NCBI RefSeq assembly: GCF_022678645.1
Contig: NZ_JALBWV010000016.1
Location: forward strand, 62,001-126,000
Direction of reading: 5' to 3'
Length of the DNA: 64,000 bases
Source of the DNA: Saccharopolyspora soli
GTDB taxonomy: Bacteria; Actinomycetota; Actinomycetes; Mycobacteriales; Pseudonocardiaceae
Within the stretch, counting starts at the first letter, position 1; each line of letters starts with the position of its first letter. The notes below the pieces were generated by a model. The model made no database searches, was not told the origin of the DNA, and saw nothing but the letters and a program-made list of their open reading frames with translations. Positions 35,479 through 45,001 of the stretch are shown piece after piece. Made by a program: the position numbers and the translations under genes.

Positions 35479-36747
35479 TCAGTCGCCGTCGAGGCCGAGG
35501 TGGTGGATCACGTCGTGGGCCATCGCGATGGCGTAGGACTGGCCGCGGTCCTGCGGATAGATCTGGGACATCGTGGCCAGCGTGACGCCGGGCATCGAGG
35601 TGCGGTGGCCGGGGATCAGGGCTCGGTACCGCGGGGTGACGATCGGCTGCGCGAAGCCCGCCTTGGAGAAGTGCCAGTCCCGGATCCAGGACCGGTCGAA
35701 GTCCGGGTTCAGCTTGCGCAGCCAGGGAATGTAGCGCTCCAGCAGTTCGGCGGGCTCGGTCGTGAACCGCCAGTCCTCGCGCGGCACGTAGTTGCCGACG
35801 TACACCACGTGCCGACCGCCGTACTCGCTGTGGTCGACCATGTTGGTGTGCTCGACGACCGCCAGGAACGGGAACGCCGGATCGTTGATGTTCAGCCAGT
35901 AGTACGGGATGACGCTGCGGTCGCACTCCAGGATGAAGCACGTCGCCCCGAGGTACTGGTTGCGCCAGAGCACGTGATCGGCTTCGATCCCGGCCGCCTT
36001 CGCGAACACGGGCTGCGGCACCGTCACGATCAGCTGGTCGAACTCGTAGCTGCTGCCGTCCCCGGTGCCCACCAGCACGGTCGCGCCGGGCTGGCGGATC
36101 GTCGCCACCGGCTTGCTGAACTCGACCTTGCCGCCGCGCTCGGTCACCGCGTCCAGCAATGCCTGGTACACCTGGTCGAATCCGCCGTGCACGTAACCGA
36201 GTTCGAAGGTGCGGTAGTGGATCCGCGCCCACAGCCAGGCCATCGAGATCTGCTCCGCGTTGGCACCGAACTTCCCGGTCAGCAGCGGTTCCCAGATCGT
36301 CTCGGTGACCCGCGGCCCGGCCCACCGGCGCATCCAGTCCAGCGCTCGCACCGAGTTGAACCGCTGTCCATTCCGGACCGCCTTCAGCGCCGCCGCCGAC
36401 GCCCCGAAGCGGATCCGGTCCAGCAGCGAGAACTTCGGGAACCGCAGCATCTCCTGCGGGGTGCCGAAGTCGTGGAGCTGCCCGTCGACGTACACGCCGG
36501 TGCTGGGTCGGTGGAACCGCATCAGGTGCCCGAGTCCGAGCTCCTCGACCAGCTCGATCATCGCCCGGTCGGTCCGGAAGCTGTGGTGGTAGAAGCGCTC
36601 CAGCGGGGTGCCGCCCACCTCGATCGAAGCCGCCAGCCCGCCGAGTTCGGCGGATGCCTCCAGCACCGTCACGTCGTGCCCGGCCTTGACCGCGTCGAAC
36701 GCCGCGGTCAACCCGGTCGCGCCAGCGCCGACGACGCCCAGTCTCAT
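35479..36747 (-). CDS. FAD-dependent amine-oxidase-like oxidoreductase
   Basis: A 422-residue flavoprotein. The N-terminal Rossmann motif is RLGVVGAGATGLTAAFDAVK, with VLEASAELGGLAASI following and a C-terminal FAD segment around TLATMSQIYPQDRGQSYA. It resembles protoporphyrinogen-oxidase/amine-oxidase relatives and, more loosely, UDP-galactopyranose mutase. Its start overlaps the end of the upstream GtrA gene (ATGA), and that gene overlaps a polyprenol GT2 gene, so the three form an operon next to the emb genes. A role in modifying a lipid-linked sugar is inferred from context; the substrate is unknown. Confidence 0.8.
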   Translation of the reverse strand: MRLGVVGAGATGLTAAFDAVKAGHDVTVLEASAELGGLAASIEVGGTPLERFYHHSFRTDRAMIELVEELGLGHLMRFHRPSTGVYVDGQLHDFGTPQEMLRFPKFSLLDRIRFGASAAALKAVRNGQRFNSVRALDWMRRWAGPRVTETIWEPLLTGKFGANAEQISMAWLWARIHYRTFELGYVHGGFDQVYQALLDAVTERGGKVEFSKPVATIRQPGATVLVGTGDGSSYEFDQLIVTVPQPVFAKAAGIEADHVLWRNQYLGATCFILECDRSVIPYYWLNINDPAFPFLAVVEHTNMVDHSEYGGRHVVYVGNYVPREDWRFTTEPAELLERYIPWLRKLNPDFDRSWIRDWHFSKAGFAQPIVTPRYRALIPGHRTSMPGVTLATMSQIYPQDRGQSYAIAMAHDVIHHLGLDGD

Positions 36748-37151
36748 CCGAAGCTCCACTTCTTGTTGATCGTGTATTGGAAGATCAGCACCACCGGTAG
36801 CGAACCGGCCTTGACCAGGTTCGGGTCCATGCCCAGCCACCCGGAGAACACCTGCAGCAGCAGAAAGGTCAGCGCGATCCCGGCCAATCCGACGGCGTAG
36901 AACCGCAGGAACCGCACCACGACCCGGTCCCGCTTGCGGAAGTTGAACAACGCGTTCAGCACGAAGTTGTTGGTGATCCCGGCCGTCGTGCTGATCGCGT
37001 TCGCCAGCTGCGGGTGCAGCCCGAACACGTTGAACAGCAGCAGGAACAGCAGGTAGTCCAACAGCACACCGCTCGCACCGATCACCGCGTAGCGAAGCAG
37101 CGACCTGCTGATCAGCCGGTCGCGGCCGACGAGCGGTTCAATCTTCGTCAT
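36744..37151 (-). CDS. GtrA-family membrane protein
   Basis: A 135-residue protein with four membrane helices (YAVIGASGVLLDYLLFLLLF; ANAISTTAGITNNFVLNALF; FYAVGLAGIALTFLLLQVF; VVLIFQYTINKKWSF). GtrA proteins are thought to flip or help translocate polyprenyl-linked sugars. The gene overlaps the GT2 gene at its start by 14 bases and the oxidoreductase at its end by 4, indicating tight coupling. This is the classical GtrA/GtrB-type pairing. Confidence 0.88.
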   Translation of the reverse strand: MTKIEPLVGRDRLISRSLLRYAVIGASGVLLDYLLFLLLFNVFGLHPQLANAISTTAGITNNFVLNALFNFRKRDRVVVRFLRFYAVGLAGIALTFLLLQVFSGWLGMDPNLVKAGSLPVVLIFQYTINKKWSFG

Positions 37152-38142
37152 GCGAGATCACATTCCGCACGATGTACAAGGGGCGTTGTTGCACCTCGTG
37201 GTAGATGCGGCCGACGTAGCTGCCGATCACCCCCAGCGACAGCATCTGCAACCCGCCGAGGAACAGCATCGCGACCATCAGCATGGTCCACCCGGAGACG
37301 GTGATCGCGGGGAAGAAGAGCCGGAGTGTTACCGCGTAGATGATGCCCAGCATCGCCAAGCCCAGGCTGATGAACCCCATCCGGGTGATCAGTTTGAGCG
37401 GCACCGTGGAGAAGCTGGTGACCCCGTCGGCGGCCAGTCGCAGCATCTTGCGCATCGGGTACTTGGTCTCGCCCGCGACCCGCTCGTCCCGGTCGAAGAG
37501 CACCTCCTGCTGCTGGAACCCCATCGAGGCGACCATGCCGCGGATGAACCGGCTGCGTTCCCGGAAGCCACGCAGTTCCTCGGCGGCCCGCTTGTCGAGC
37601 AGCCGGAAGTCGCCGGTGTCCACCGGGATGTCCACCTCGGCGCAACGCCGCAGCACCCGGTAGTAGGTGTGCGCGGTGGCCCGCTTGAACGCGGTGTCGC
37701 GGCGGGTGCGCCGCCGCGCGGACACGATCTCCGCCCCGCCCAGCCACGCGTCGATCAGCTCCAGGCTGACCCGCGGTGGATCCTGCAGGTCGGTGTCCAT
37801 CACGATCACCGCATCGCCTCCGGCGTGGTCCAGCCCGGCGGTGATGGCGATCTGGTGGCCGAAGTTGCGGGCGAAGTCCACCACCCGCGTCCGCGGGTCG
37901 TTCTTGGCGAGGTCCTGCAGGATGCCCAGCGAGCCGTCGGTGGAGCCGTCGTTGACGTAGATGAACTCGTAGTCGAACTCCGGGCGGGTGGCCACCGTCG
38001 AGACGAGTTCCTCGTGGAACTGGCGGATGCCGTCGACCTCGTTGTAGACCGGCAGCACGTACGAGATCAACGGCGGCGCGCCCTCGCTGGTGGCCTGTTG
38101 CTGCACCGGAACCGGGACCTGGTGGCTCATCGTGTCGGCCAT
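37138..38142 (-). CDS. Polyprenyl-phosphate glycosyltransferase (GT2, GtrB/DPM-like)
   Basis: A 334-residue GT2 enzyme with a cytoplasmic catalytic domain and two C-terminal membrane helices. The motifs are SYVLPVYNEVDGIRQF, the nucleotide-sugar motif YVNDGSTDGS, the acidic MDTDLQDPP and RSRFIRGMVASMG, typical of GtrB/YfdH-like polyprenyl-phosphate sugar synthases. It should load a sugar onto decaprenyl phosphate; the GtrA partner downstream would then help flip it. The ATG has a GAGGGGAG site; a second ATG is at 38130. It starts 2 bases after the emb gene stop, so it may be in the emb operon. Confidence 0.88.
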   Translation of the reverse strand: MADTMSHQVPVPVQQQATSEGAPPLISYVLPVYNEVDGIRQFHEELVSTVATRPEFDYEFIYVNDGSTDGSLGILQDLAKNDPRTRVVDFARNFGHQIAITAGLDHAGGDAVIVMDTDLQDPPRVSLELIDAWLGGAEIVSARRRTRRDTAFKRATAHTYYRVLRRCAEVDIPVDTGDFRLLDKRAAEELRGFRERSRFIRGMVASMGFQQQEVLFDRDERVAGETKYPMRKMLRLAADGVTSFSTVPLKLITRMGFISLGLAMLGIIYAVTLRLFFPAITVSGWTMLMVAMLFLGGLQMLSLGVIGSYVGRIYHEVQQRPLYIVRNVISHDED

Positions 38143-38144
38143 GG

Positions 38145-41100
38145 TCACTCCCCTCGCCAACCCCACCGTGGAAAAGGAACGCTCTGTACGTCGAAGTCGT
38201 TGCCTGGCAGCGGGTAATCCACCACGATCAGGTGGCCCCAATCGGCGTAATCGGGGGTCTTTTCAACCCCGAGTAGTCGAGTCGGTATCTCTTCCCGGGT
38301 GCCGACCTCCGACACCCCGGCGAAAGTTCCGCCGATGCCGCGCTGGTAGGCGGCGGTTCCGCCGAAGCCCAGCTCGGCGGACGGGTTGAGCAGGTACGCG
38401 GGCGGTTCCACCAGGCCACCGGCCACCCGCGGCATGTCCCGCACGCACGGCACGTTCCAGGTCATCGACCAATCCACCAGGACCGGTGCCTTGCCGCGCA
38501 GGTATTCGGCGAGCGGGACGACGTCGCGGACGCGCGGCCCGGCCACCGCGACCCAGCCAGCCGGATCGGTGGTGTCATCGACTGCCCGGATCCGCACCCG
38601 CTCCGCCCCGCTCGGCACGTCGTGCGCGGAAACGTGCAGGTCGCGCCACGCCGGATGATCCTGCGGGCGGTCCTCGACGATGCGTTCGGTCGGGTATTCG
38701 GGGCGTTCGTCGGAGTCCAGCCAGGTGTCGTCGAGGACGTGTTCGCCGACGATGCCGGTGGCGGAGGCGAATTCGAGCGTGATCAGGTTGCCGTCGCCGC
38801 TGCGCCCCGCGACCGCGACGGCGAGTTCCTGGTTCGCGGCCAGCAGCGGCAGCGCGTACCAGCCGGTGGTCAGCGTGCCGGTGGAGATCTGGCCGCTCTG
38901 CAGACTGCCCCACAGCTCCCGAACGCCTTCCGGCGGATCGAAGCCCGGTGCGTAGCCGGTCCCGGCGGTGAAGCCGACCGCCTCTGCCGGACCGCGCGAG
39001 GTCGGCGTGCCGCCGGGCACGTCCGGGGTGACGACCACGTGGTCCGCGATGCCGCAACTGCCGCCTTCGACGGCAGCGAGGTTCTGCGCGCCGATGGAAT
39101 AGCCCCCGGCTTGCCGGATCGGCGCGGCGATGAACGAGTAGAGCAGGATCGCCACCGTCACCCCCACTGCTCCCGCGCTGATCACGGCGGGCATCCCGAT
39201 GAGCATTCGCCGAGGTCGGCCTTCTCGCGCGCGTCCAGGTAGGACGGAAGCCGCCAGCAGCACGCCTACCGCGAGCAGCCACCACTCGGGGCCGTTCAGC
39301 GGCCGCACCGGCTGCTCTCCCCAAGGCACCCCGTACTGCGAGTGCAGGAACCAGTTGTTCTTTCCAGCGAATGTGAGCGCCGCTGCGAACACGGCGAGTG
39401 CGGTGCACAGCACCCCGGCCACCAGCACGACCCGATCACGGGCCAACTGCCGGGCACCGATTGCGATCAGCACCACACCTGCGGTCAGGGTAGCGGCTCC
39501 GACCCCGACCAGCGCGCCGAAGTAGTGCGTCCATTTGGACGGTGTCACGGTCATCAGCCCGAAGCTGATCAGCAGGCAGAGCGGCGGCACGTACCCGAGC
39601 CGGAGGCCGGGCAGCCTCCCCGCGCCGCGCAACAACAGCAGTCCGGTGTAGACGACGACCACCAGCGTCAGCAGCACCGGAGCACGCCGTGCCACGTCGC
39701 CTTGCAGGTCGAAGCCCAGCAGGTACTCGTAGCGCACGATCTCCTGGAACCACGGCACGTCCGGGCCGTAGAAGGTGTGCAGTTCGGTGGCTTTCCGGAC
39801 ACCGAACAGGGACTGGTCGGCGAACATGGCCACCACACCGGTGGCCGCGATGCCCACCAGCAGCGCCGCGGTCGACACCCTGAGCAGCCGCCAGACCTGC
39901 GGCAGGAGCGCGACGAACGGCGCGATCGCGGCGATGCCCATCGGGTTCATCGCCACCGAAAGCCCGCCCGCGAGCGCCGCCAACCCGAGCCAGCTGACCT
40001 GCCCGCGCCGGAGGGCTTGCAGCACGCACGCGAGCACGGTCGCCAGTCCCACCGCTACGAACGGTTCTGGGCGGATGCCCAGTCCGAAGGGCAACCACCA
40101 GGCCAGGAAGCTCACCGCCGCCAGCAGCCGGATCGCGCCGCGTCGGCCGTGCTCCGGCAGCACCGCGCCGAGGATGCCGCGGCTGAGCACGAACCAGGTC
40201 AGCACGGCTGCGAGCACGCTGGGGATCCGCATGGCGAGCGGGTTGGCGTTCCACTCGGCCACCGGCGCCAGGAGTTGCTGGACCAGCGTGAACGGTGCTT
40301 CGGAGGCGTTCTCCCAGCGGTAGTAGTTGCTGACATCGCCGGTTTGCAGGCTGTTCCGAACGGTCATCGCCGCGAACGAGTCGTCCGGCGTCGTGGGCCC
40401 CAGCACCCACCAGCCGCCGAGCACCACGAGCACCGCGAGATCGATGAGGTAGCGCAGCACGCTGCCCCGGCGGCGAGCAGTGCGGACCGGCGCCCTCCGG
40501 CGGCTCCGGTCCTGCGCGATGAGCAGTGCGAAAGCCAGTACGACCAGCAGGATTTGGGCCGCGATGAGGAGTTTCTTGGTCTCGGTGGGGGAGTTCTCGA
40601 ACCAGTTCGCGGTAATGACCCGCACCTGGAGTCCAGCGGCCTGTTGCGGACCCAGGTCGGTGGCGAAGGCGACGATGTCGCGGATCCGCTCGCCCGGCAG
40701 TTCGACCACCCGATCGCCGATCCGCGCGCGGCTGCCGGTGGCATCGGCGTCGATCGCGACGTCGCAGGCCGTGGGGATCGGCGCGCGCAGCACCTCGACG
40801 CCCGCGACCAGGGCAATCACGTGATCGTTCGCGGTGGTGACGGCGAAGCCCTCGGTGGGCTGGCCGGGCAGCCGACTGGCCACCAGCGTGGTCGGGGTGT
40901 CACGCTGCTGCCCGGCCCGCACCACCTGGCAGGGCACGTGGACGTGCACCTCGGTCGGCTCGTAGGGCACGAAGAAAGCCAGCGTGCTCTCCGGCAGTTG
41001 CCCGGCCCGCGGCCAGGTCACCGCGACTTGCTGGGTGATCACCGGCGCGAGTGGAACGGCGATCGCGGCCAGCAGGGCCAGCGTCCCGACGATGAAACTG

Positions 41101-41204
41101 ACAACAGTGGACAGTGGACGCTTCGGCTTGCCGGTGGGGTCGTCGGCGGCCGTGGGCGTCGGGTCGTCCCGCTTCGCGGAAGTCTGTCCGATCCCGTCCG
41201 GCAC
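38145..41204 (-). CDS. Emb-type arabinosyltransferase (first copy)
   Basis: A GT-C membrane transferase of 1019 residues using decaprenyl-phosphoryl-arabinofuranose. It has the Emb layout: one helix, an N-terminal extracellular carbohydrate-binding-like domain (to about 240), a multi-helix core with the catalytic acidic loop TTPDDSFAAMTVRN (DD codons near 40380-40385) and the conserved LGIRPEPFVA and TPSKWTHYFGA segments, then a C-terminal external domain. EmbA, EmbB and EmbC cannot be told apart reliably by eye. GTG 41204 is chosen for the AGGGGGAA site; 196 bases without a gene separate it from the second copy. Confidence 0.92.
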   Translation of the reverse strand: MPDGIGQTSAKRDDPTPTAADDPTGKPKRPLSTVVSFIVGTLALLAAIAVPLAPVITQQVAVTWPRAGQLPESTLAFFVPYEPTEVHVHVPCQVVRAGQQRDTPTTLVASRLPGQPTEGFAVTTANDHVIALVAGVEVLRAPIPTACDVAIDADATGSRARIGDRVVELPGERIRDIVAFATDLGPQQAAGLQVRVITANWFENSPTETKKLLIAAQILLVVLAFALLIAQDRSRRRAPVRTARRRGSVLRYLIDLAVLVVLGGWWVLGPTTPDDSFAAMTVRNSLQTGDVSNYYRWENASEAPFTLVQQLLAPVAEWNANPLAMRIPSVLAAVLTWFVLSRGILGAVLPEHGRRGAIRLLAAVSFLAWWLPFGLGIRPEPFVAVGLATVLACVLQALRRGQVSWLGLAALAGGLSVAMNPMGIAAIAPFVALLPQVWRLLRVSTAALLVGIAATGVVAMFADQSLFGVRKATELHTFYGPDVPWFQEIVRYEYLLGFDLQGDVARRAPVLLTLVVVVYTGLLLLRGAGRLPGLRLGYVPPLCLLISFGLMTVTPSKWTHYFGALVGVGAATLTAGVVLIAIGARQLARDRVVLVAGVLCTALAVFAAALTFAGKNNWFLHSQYGVPWGEQPVRPLNGPEWWLLAVGVLLAASVLPGRAREGRPRRMLIGMPAVISAGAVGVTVAILLYSFIAAPIRQAGGYSIGAQNLAAVEGGSCGIADHVVVTPDVPGGTPTSRGPAEAVGFTAGTGYAPGFDPPEGVRELWGSLQSGQISTGTLTTGWYALPLLAANQELAVAVAGRSGDGNLITLEFASATGIVGEHVLDDTWLDSDERPEYPTERIVEDRPQDHPAWRDLHVSAHDVPSGAERVRIRAVDDTTDPAGWVAVAGPRVRDVVPLAEYLRGKAPVLVDWSMTWNVPCVRDMPRVAGGLVEPPAYLLNPSAELGFGGTAAYQRGIGGTFAGVSEVGTREEIPTRLLGVEKTPDYADWGHLIVVDYPLPGNDFDVQSVPFPRWGWRGE

Positions 41205-41400
41205 CGACGTTCCCCCTGGGCAACTCAGCTGAATTGTGGTGGCGTCCAGTTTTGGGCAACACGGTCGATCCCGCAGCACATGAACGGGCGTGGCGCGGGC
41301 AAAAGCTGATCTTGACCCGCGTTTTCACCCGATAGGTACAGGCGCACGGCCCTGGAAGTCAGTACCTGTCCACTCGATTGCAGCGTTTCGCTCTGCGGAG

Positions 41401-44400
41401 TCAGTGCTCTTCGAAGGGGTAGGCGGTGTCGCCGTCGGCTCCGGTTATGCGTTCGCGGTGCTGCGTCGTGGTATATGCGTCGCGTTCCGCCTCGTAGCGC
41501 ACCGCGTAGAGGTGGCCCCAAACGGTGCCGGGGGCATTTCGCAGGCGGCTAGGCAGCTCGAACCGGCGGGACAGCATCGGCACCCCGGCGAACACCCCGC
41601 CGATGGCGGGCCCGAACGCCATCGACGCTTCGCCGCCGGGCGGCGTGACCAGCATCCGCGGACTGGCCGCGGTGCCGTGCGAGACCTGCGGATAGTCGAA
41701 CAGGCAGGGGAACACGAAGCTCATCGGCCAGTCGATCAACACCGGTTGCTGGCCGTCTAGCGCCTGCCGCAGCGGCACCACGTCCCGCACCACCGGGCCG
41801 CCGATCGCGAGCCAGCCCTGCTCGTCGCTGGTGCGGTCCTCGGCGAGCACCCGAACCCGGTCGGCACCAGCCGGGATCTGCGCGGCCTCGACGGTCAGCA
41901 GCCGCCAGGCGCGGAAGTCCCGCCAGTCGATCGGTCGGCCGTGGCGCGGGTCGTCGAACGGCAGGTCCGTCGGCGGCGGATCGCGCAACTCGCGCGCGCC
42001 AACCGACCGCACCAGCCGGTGTTGCGCGGTGCCGAATTCCAGGGTCAGCGAGTTGCCCTGCTCGGGCCGTCCGGAGACCCACACCGACAACGTCTGGTCG
42101 CCGGTGAGCTGCGGCAGGCCGAACCAGCGCGAGGTCAGCGAGCCGGTCGTCTGCGGCCCGCCCACCTGGCTGGTCCAGGCGAACTGGCTGGCCGACGTCG
42201 GCGCCACCGCGTCCTCGGGGGCTTTCGGATCGGGCGGCTGCGTCGGTCGCAACGGCTCGCCGGGGTGTTCCTCGCGCAGGTCGGGCTCCTGCGGCGGCGC
42301 GCCACCGACGGCGAATCCGTCGAGCTCAGCGGCTCCGTCCACCGGCACCAGCGAGGCGGCGATGGGCAGCGTCTCCACCTCGTTCTCCATCCCGCAGCTG
42401 CTCGCCCGGATGCTCTGCGAGTTCATCCGCGCGATGGAGAACCGGTCTCCCATCGCCTGCGGAGCCGAGACGAACGACCCGATCAACACCAGCACGGACG
42501 CCAGCGCCGCCAACCCGAGCACCGAGCTGGGCACGGCAGGCCACATCAGACTGTTGGGCTTGCGGTGCGACACCATCGCGCGGATCCGGATGAAGCCGAA
42601 GGTGAGCAGCCCGATCGCCACGCCGGTGCTCAGCCAAAGCACCGGATCGTCCAGCGGCAGATCGGGTTGCACCGGCGTGTCGGACCACGGCATCCCGAAG
42701 TCGGACTGCATCGGCCAGATGTTCGGACCCATGAACGCCAGGGCCGCGGCGACCGACGCGGCGATCCCGCCGAACACGCCGAGCAGCCGCGCTTCCCGCT
42801 TGGCATGGCCGAGTTTGCCGACCCGGGCCAGCAGCACCACGGTCACCGCGAGCAGCGCCGAGCCGACCCCGGCGAACGCACCGAAGTGATGGGACCACTT
42901 CGACGGCGTCAACCACAGCCCCGCCAGGATCGCCGCGACGGAGCCGAGCAGCACCGGCAGGTCGGTCATCCCGGTCCACCGGTGCACCTGCCGCATCGCG
43001 CACGACGCGGCGATCAGCACGGCCGTCACCACCAGGAAAACAGCCAGCCGCTTGGCGGAAGAGCCCCAGATGGTCGTGCTGAGCAGGCCCGCGTACCGGT
43101 CGATCTCCTGGTACCAGCCGAGGCTCGGCCCGAACTCGTCGTGCAGGTCGGTCGCCTGCTGGACGCCGTTGAGCGTCGAGTCGGCGAACATCGCCACCAA
43201 ACCCACCGCGCTCAGGCATCCGACCAGCACAACCCTGGTCGGCACGCTGATCCAGCGCGGCACCGCGCCGCGTTGCGCCAGCACCCGACCGATGCGCGGC
43301 GCGAACACGAGCACGATGAGCAGCGCGCTGATCCCGGTCGGCGTGATCGCCACGGTCAGCCCGGCGATCAGCGCGGCGACGCCGAGCCAGAAATGCGGTG
43401 CCCGCGTCCGGCTGATCTTCAGCAACGCCGCTACCAGCGCCGAAGTGCCGAGCGCGACGAACGGTTCCGGCCGGATCCCTAGTCCGAACGGCAGCCAGCA
43501 GGCCAGGAAGAACACCGCGGTGAGCAGGTGCAGCGGTAGCCGCCGGGTGCCCCGGCACACCGGCGCGACGATGCCGCGGCTGACGATGATCCAGGTCAGC
43601 AGCCCGGCGATCGCGCTGGGCACGCGCAGCCAGGCGGGCGCGAGGCTGTATTCCGACACCCAGCGCATCAGGTGCTGCACCAGGGTGAACGGCGTTTCCG
43701 AGGAGTTGAACCAGCGGTAGTAGTTGCCGATGTCGCCCGCGCTGTCGTAGTTGCGGATGGTCATCATCGCGAAGCCGTCGTCGTCCGTGAGCGGCCCGAT
43801 GACCAACCAACCCGCCAGCACCGCGGCGACCGCGGCATCGACCGGCAGGAGCAGTGGGCGCAGTCGCACCGCGGCGAGGGCGGGCGGCGCGTGGACGAAC
43901 AGCAGCACCAGCGATGCGAGGGCGAGCAGCAGGGCGGTGCTGATCAGGGTGTGCTTGACATCGGTCGGCTCGGTGTCGAACCACGAATACGTGCGGGCGG
44001 TGACCGAAAGCCCAGCCGCCTGCGGCGGTTCGAGGTCGGTGGCGAAGGTGAAGATCTCCGGCGCGGCGATGCCGGGCAGCGTGATCGGCGGGTGGTTGTC
44101 GACGGTCACCACCGTCTGCCACGAGTCGGCGTGGATCGCCAGCTCGCAGGCACCGGGCGGCAGCGGCACCTCCTGCTGGCCGAGCACCAGTTCGGGTTCG
44201 CCGAGACGGGCGGTCAGCACCAGTCCCTCGCGGTCGCTGCCCCGCGGCAGGGTGCTCAGAACCGTGGTCCGGTCCGGTCTGTTGAGCGCGGCGCGCAACA
44301 CCGGGCACGGCACGGACGCGTCGAACGAAGCCGGTCGGTAGGGCGCGAAGAACGCGGTCGTGGATTCGGCTTCGACCGCTGGCCAGTGCACTTCGGTCCG

Positions 44401-44586
44401 GTCCACGAAGACGGGCGCGAACGGCAAGGCCAGTGCGCAGGCGAGTCCGACGATCCCGACGCAGAACGCGATCAGGTGCGCCAACCACTGCCCGAACCGC
44501 AATCGCCTCGGACGTGCGTCCTCGGCCCCGGTGGGCTGCGGCTCGGCGGGCAGGTCGAGTTGCGGCGGACTGCTCCAGTACTTCAC
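41401..44586 (-). CDS. Emb-type arabinosyltransferase (second copy)
   Basis: A 1061-residue Emb paralogue with the same order of domains. The catalytic acidic loop is GPLTDDDGFAMMTIRN (near 43777-43785), followed by YYRWFNSSETPFTLVQH and the LGIRPEPFVA and TPSKWSHHFGA segments. The C-terminal domain has the long LDGQQPVLIDWPMSFVFPC region. It is co-directional with the first copy, with 196 bases between, so they may share a transcript. GTG 44586 is set by a GAGGAG site. The pair may act as a heteromer, as EmbA-EmbB does in mycobacteria; this is inferred. Confidence 0.92.
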   Translation of the reverse strand: MKYWSSPPQLDLPAEPQPTGAEDARPRRLRFGQWLAHLIAFCVGIVGLACALALPFAPVFVDRTEVHWPAVEAESTTAFFAPYRPASFDASVPCPVLRAALNRPDRTTVLSTLPRGSDREGLVLTARLGEPELVLGQQEVPLPPGACELAIHADSWQTVVTVDNHPPITLPGIAAPEIFTFATDLEPPQAAGLSVTARTYSWFDTEPTDVKHTLISTALLLALASLVLLFVHAPPALAAVRLRPLLLPVDAAVAAVLAGWLVIGPLTDDDGFAMMTIRNYDSAGDIGNYYRWFNSSETPFTLVQHLMRWVSEYSLAPAWLRVPSAIAGLLTWIIVSRGIVAPVCRGTRRLPLHLLTAVFFLACWLPFGLGIRPEPFVALGTSALVAALLKISRTRAPHFWLGVAALIAGLTVAITPTGISALLIVLVFAPRIGRVLAQRGAVPRWISVPTRVVLVGCLSAVGLVAMFADSTLNGVQQATDLHDEFGPSLGWYQEIDRYAGLLSTTIWGSSAKRLAVFLVVTAVLIAASCAMRQVHRWTGMTDLPVLLGSVAAILAGLWLTPSKWSHHFGAFAGVGSALLAVTVVLLARVGKLGHAKREARLLGVFGGIAASVAAALAFMGPNIWPMQSDFGMPWSDTPVQPDLPLDDPVLWLSTGVAIGLLTFGFIRIRAMVSHRKPNSLMWPAVPSSVLGLAALASVLVLIGSFVSAPQAMGDRFSIARMNSQSIRASSCGMENEVETLPIAASLVPVDGAAELDGFAVGGAPPQEPDLREEHPGEPLRPTQPPDPKAPEDAVAPTSASQFAWTSQVGGPQTTGSLTSRWFGLPQLTGDQTLSVWVSGRPEQGNSLTLEFGTAQHRLVRSVGARELRDPPPTDLPFDDPRHGRPIDWRDFRAWRLLTVEAAQIPAGADRVRVLAEDRTSDEQGWLAIGGPVVRDVVPLRQALDGQQPVLIDWPMSFVFPCLFDYPQVSHGTAASPRMLVTPPGGEASMAFGPAIGGVFAGVPMLSRRFELPSRLRNAPGTVWGHLYAVRYEAERDAYTTTQHRERITGADGDTAYPFEEH

Positions 44587-45001
44587 CCGCGCTCCTCGGA
44601 AGTTCGAAAAAACGTCGCCGAATCATCGTGACGAATTCGGCGTGCCGCCCGTGGCGGCGGCACGCCGAATTCGTCCAGCCGATTGACGATCGAAGTAAGA
44701 ACGTGCGCGGATTGTGGCGTGACCGCAGGTAGTCGTCAGGCAAGCGGCGTGAGCCGCTTCTTCCCAGCCTCGCAGCTTGCACCGCCGCGGGTTCTCAGAG
44801 GTGTTCTCGCGAGGACAGCCCCGGCGCCGCGTATTGGACATACATAAGTCGGGGATCCCGGAGTCGAGAAGACCTCTGAGGTTCCGCCACTTGCACCGCC
44901 ACGCAAACCAACCCGCGCACCCTCTAATGCGAAGGTTGTCCGCGTTTGGCAACGCTTCTGATCCGTTCGGCGTGCATGGGTCGAGCAGACAGGAGTGACG
45001 C
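44587..45001. other. Divergent intergenic region, no gene seen
   Basis: These 415 bases separate the divergent emb and GT-C genes. I see no coding region. The interval contains a 20-bp perfect hairpin (44630-44675) and an imperfect inverted pair, CTCAGAGGTGTTCTC near 44792-44806 and GAGAAGACCTCTGAG near 44868-44882, each next to a CTTGCACCGCC box (near 44775 and 44891). TCTAAT near 44922 could be a -10 element for the rightward gene. It probably holds both promoters. Confidence 0.6.
44630..44675. repeat. 20-bp perfect stem-loop in divergent promoter region
   Basis: GACGAATTCGGCGTGCCGCC (44630-44649) pairs without mismatch with 44656-44675 around a 6-base loop. It lies 44 bases upstream of the second emb gene's start. 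Because no gene ends here, it is not an ordinary terminator; a 5'-leader hairpin, an operator or a relic repeat are all possible. Confidence 0.9.
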
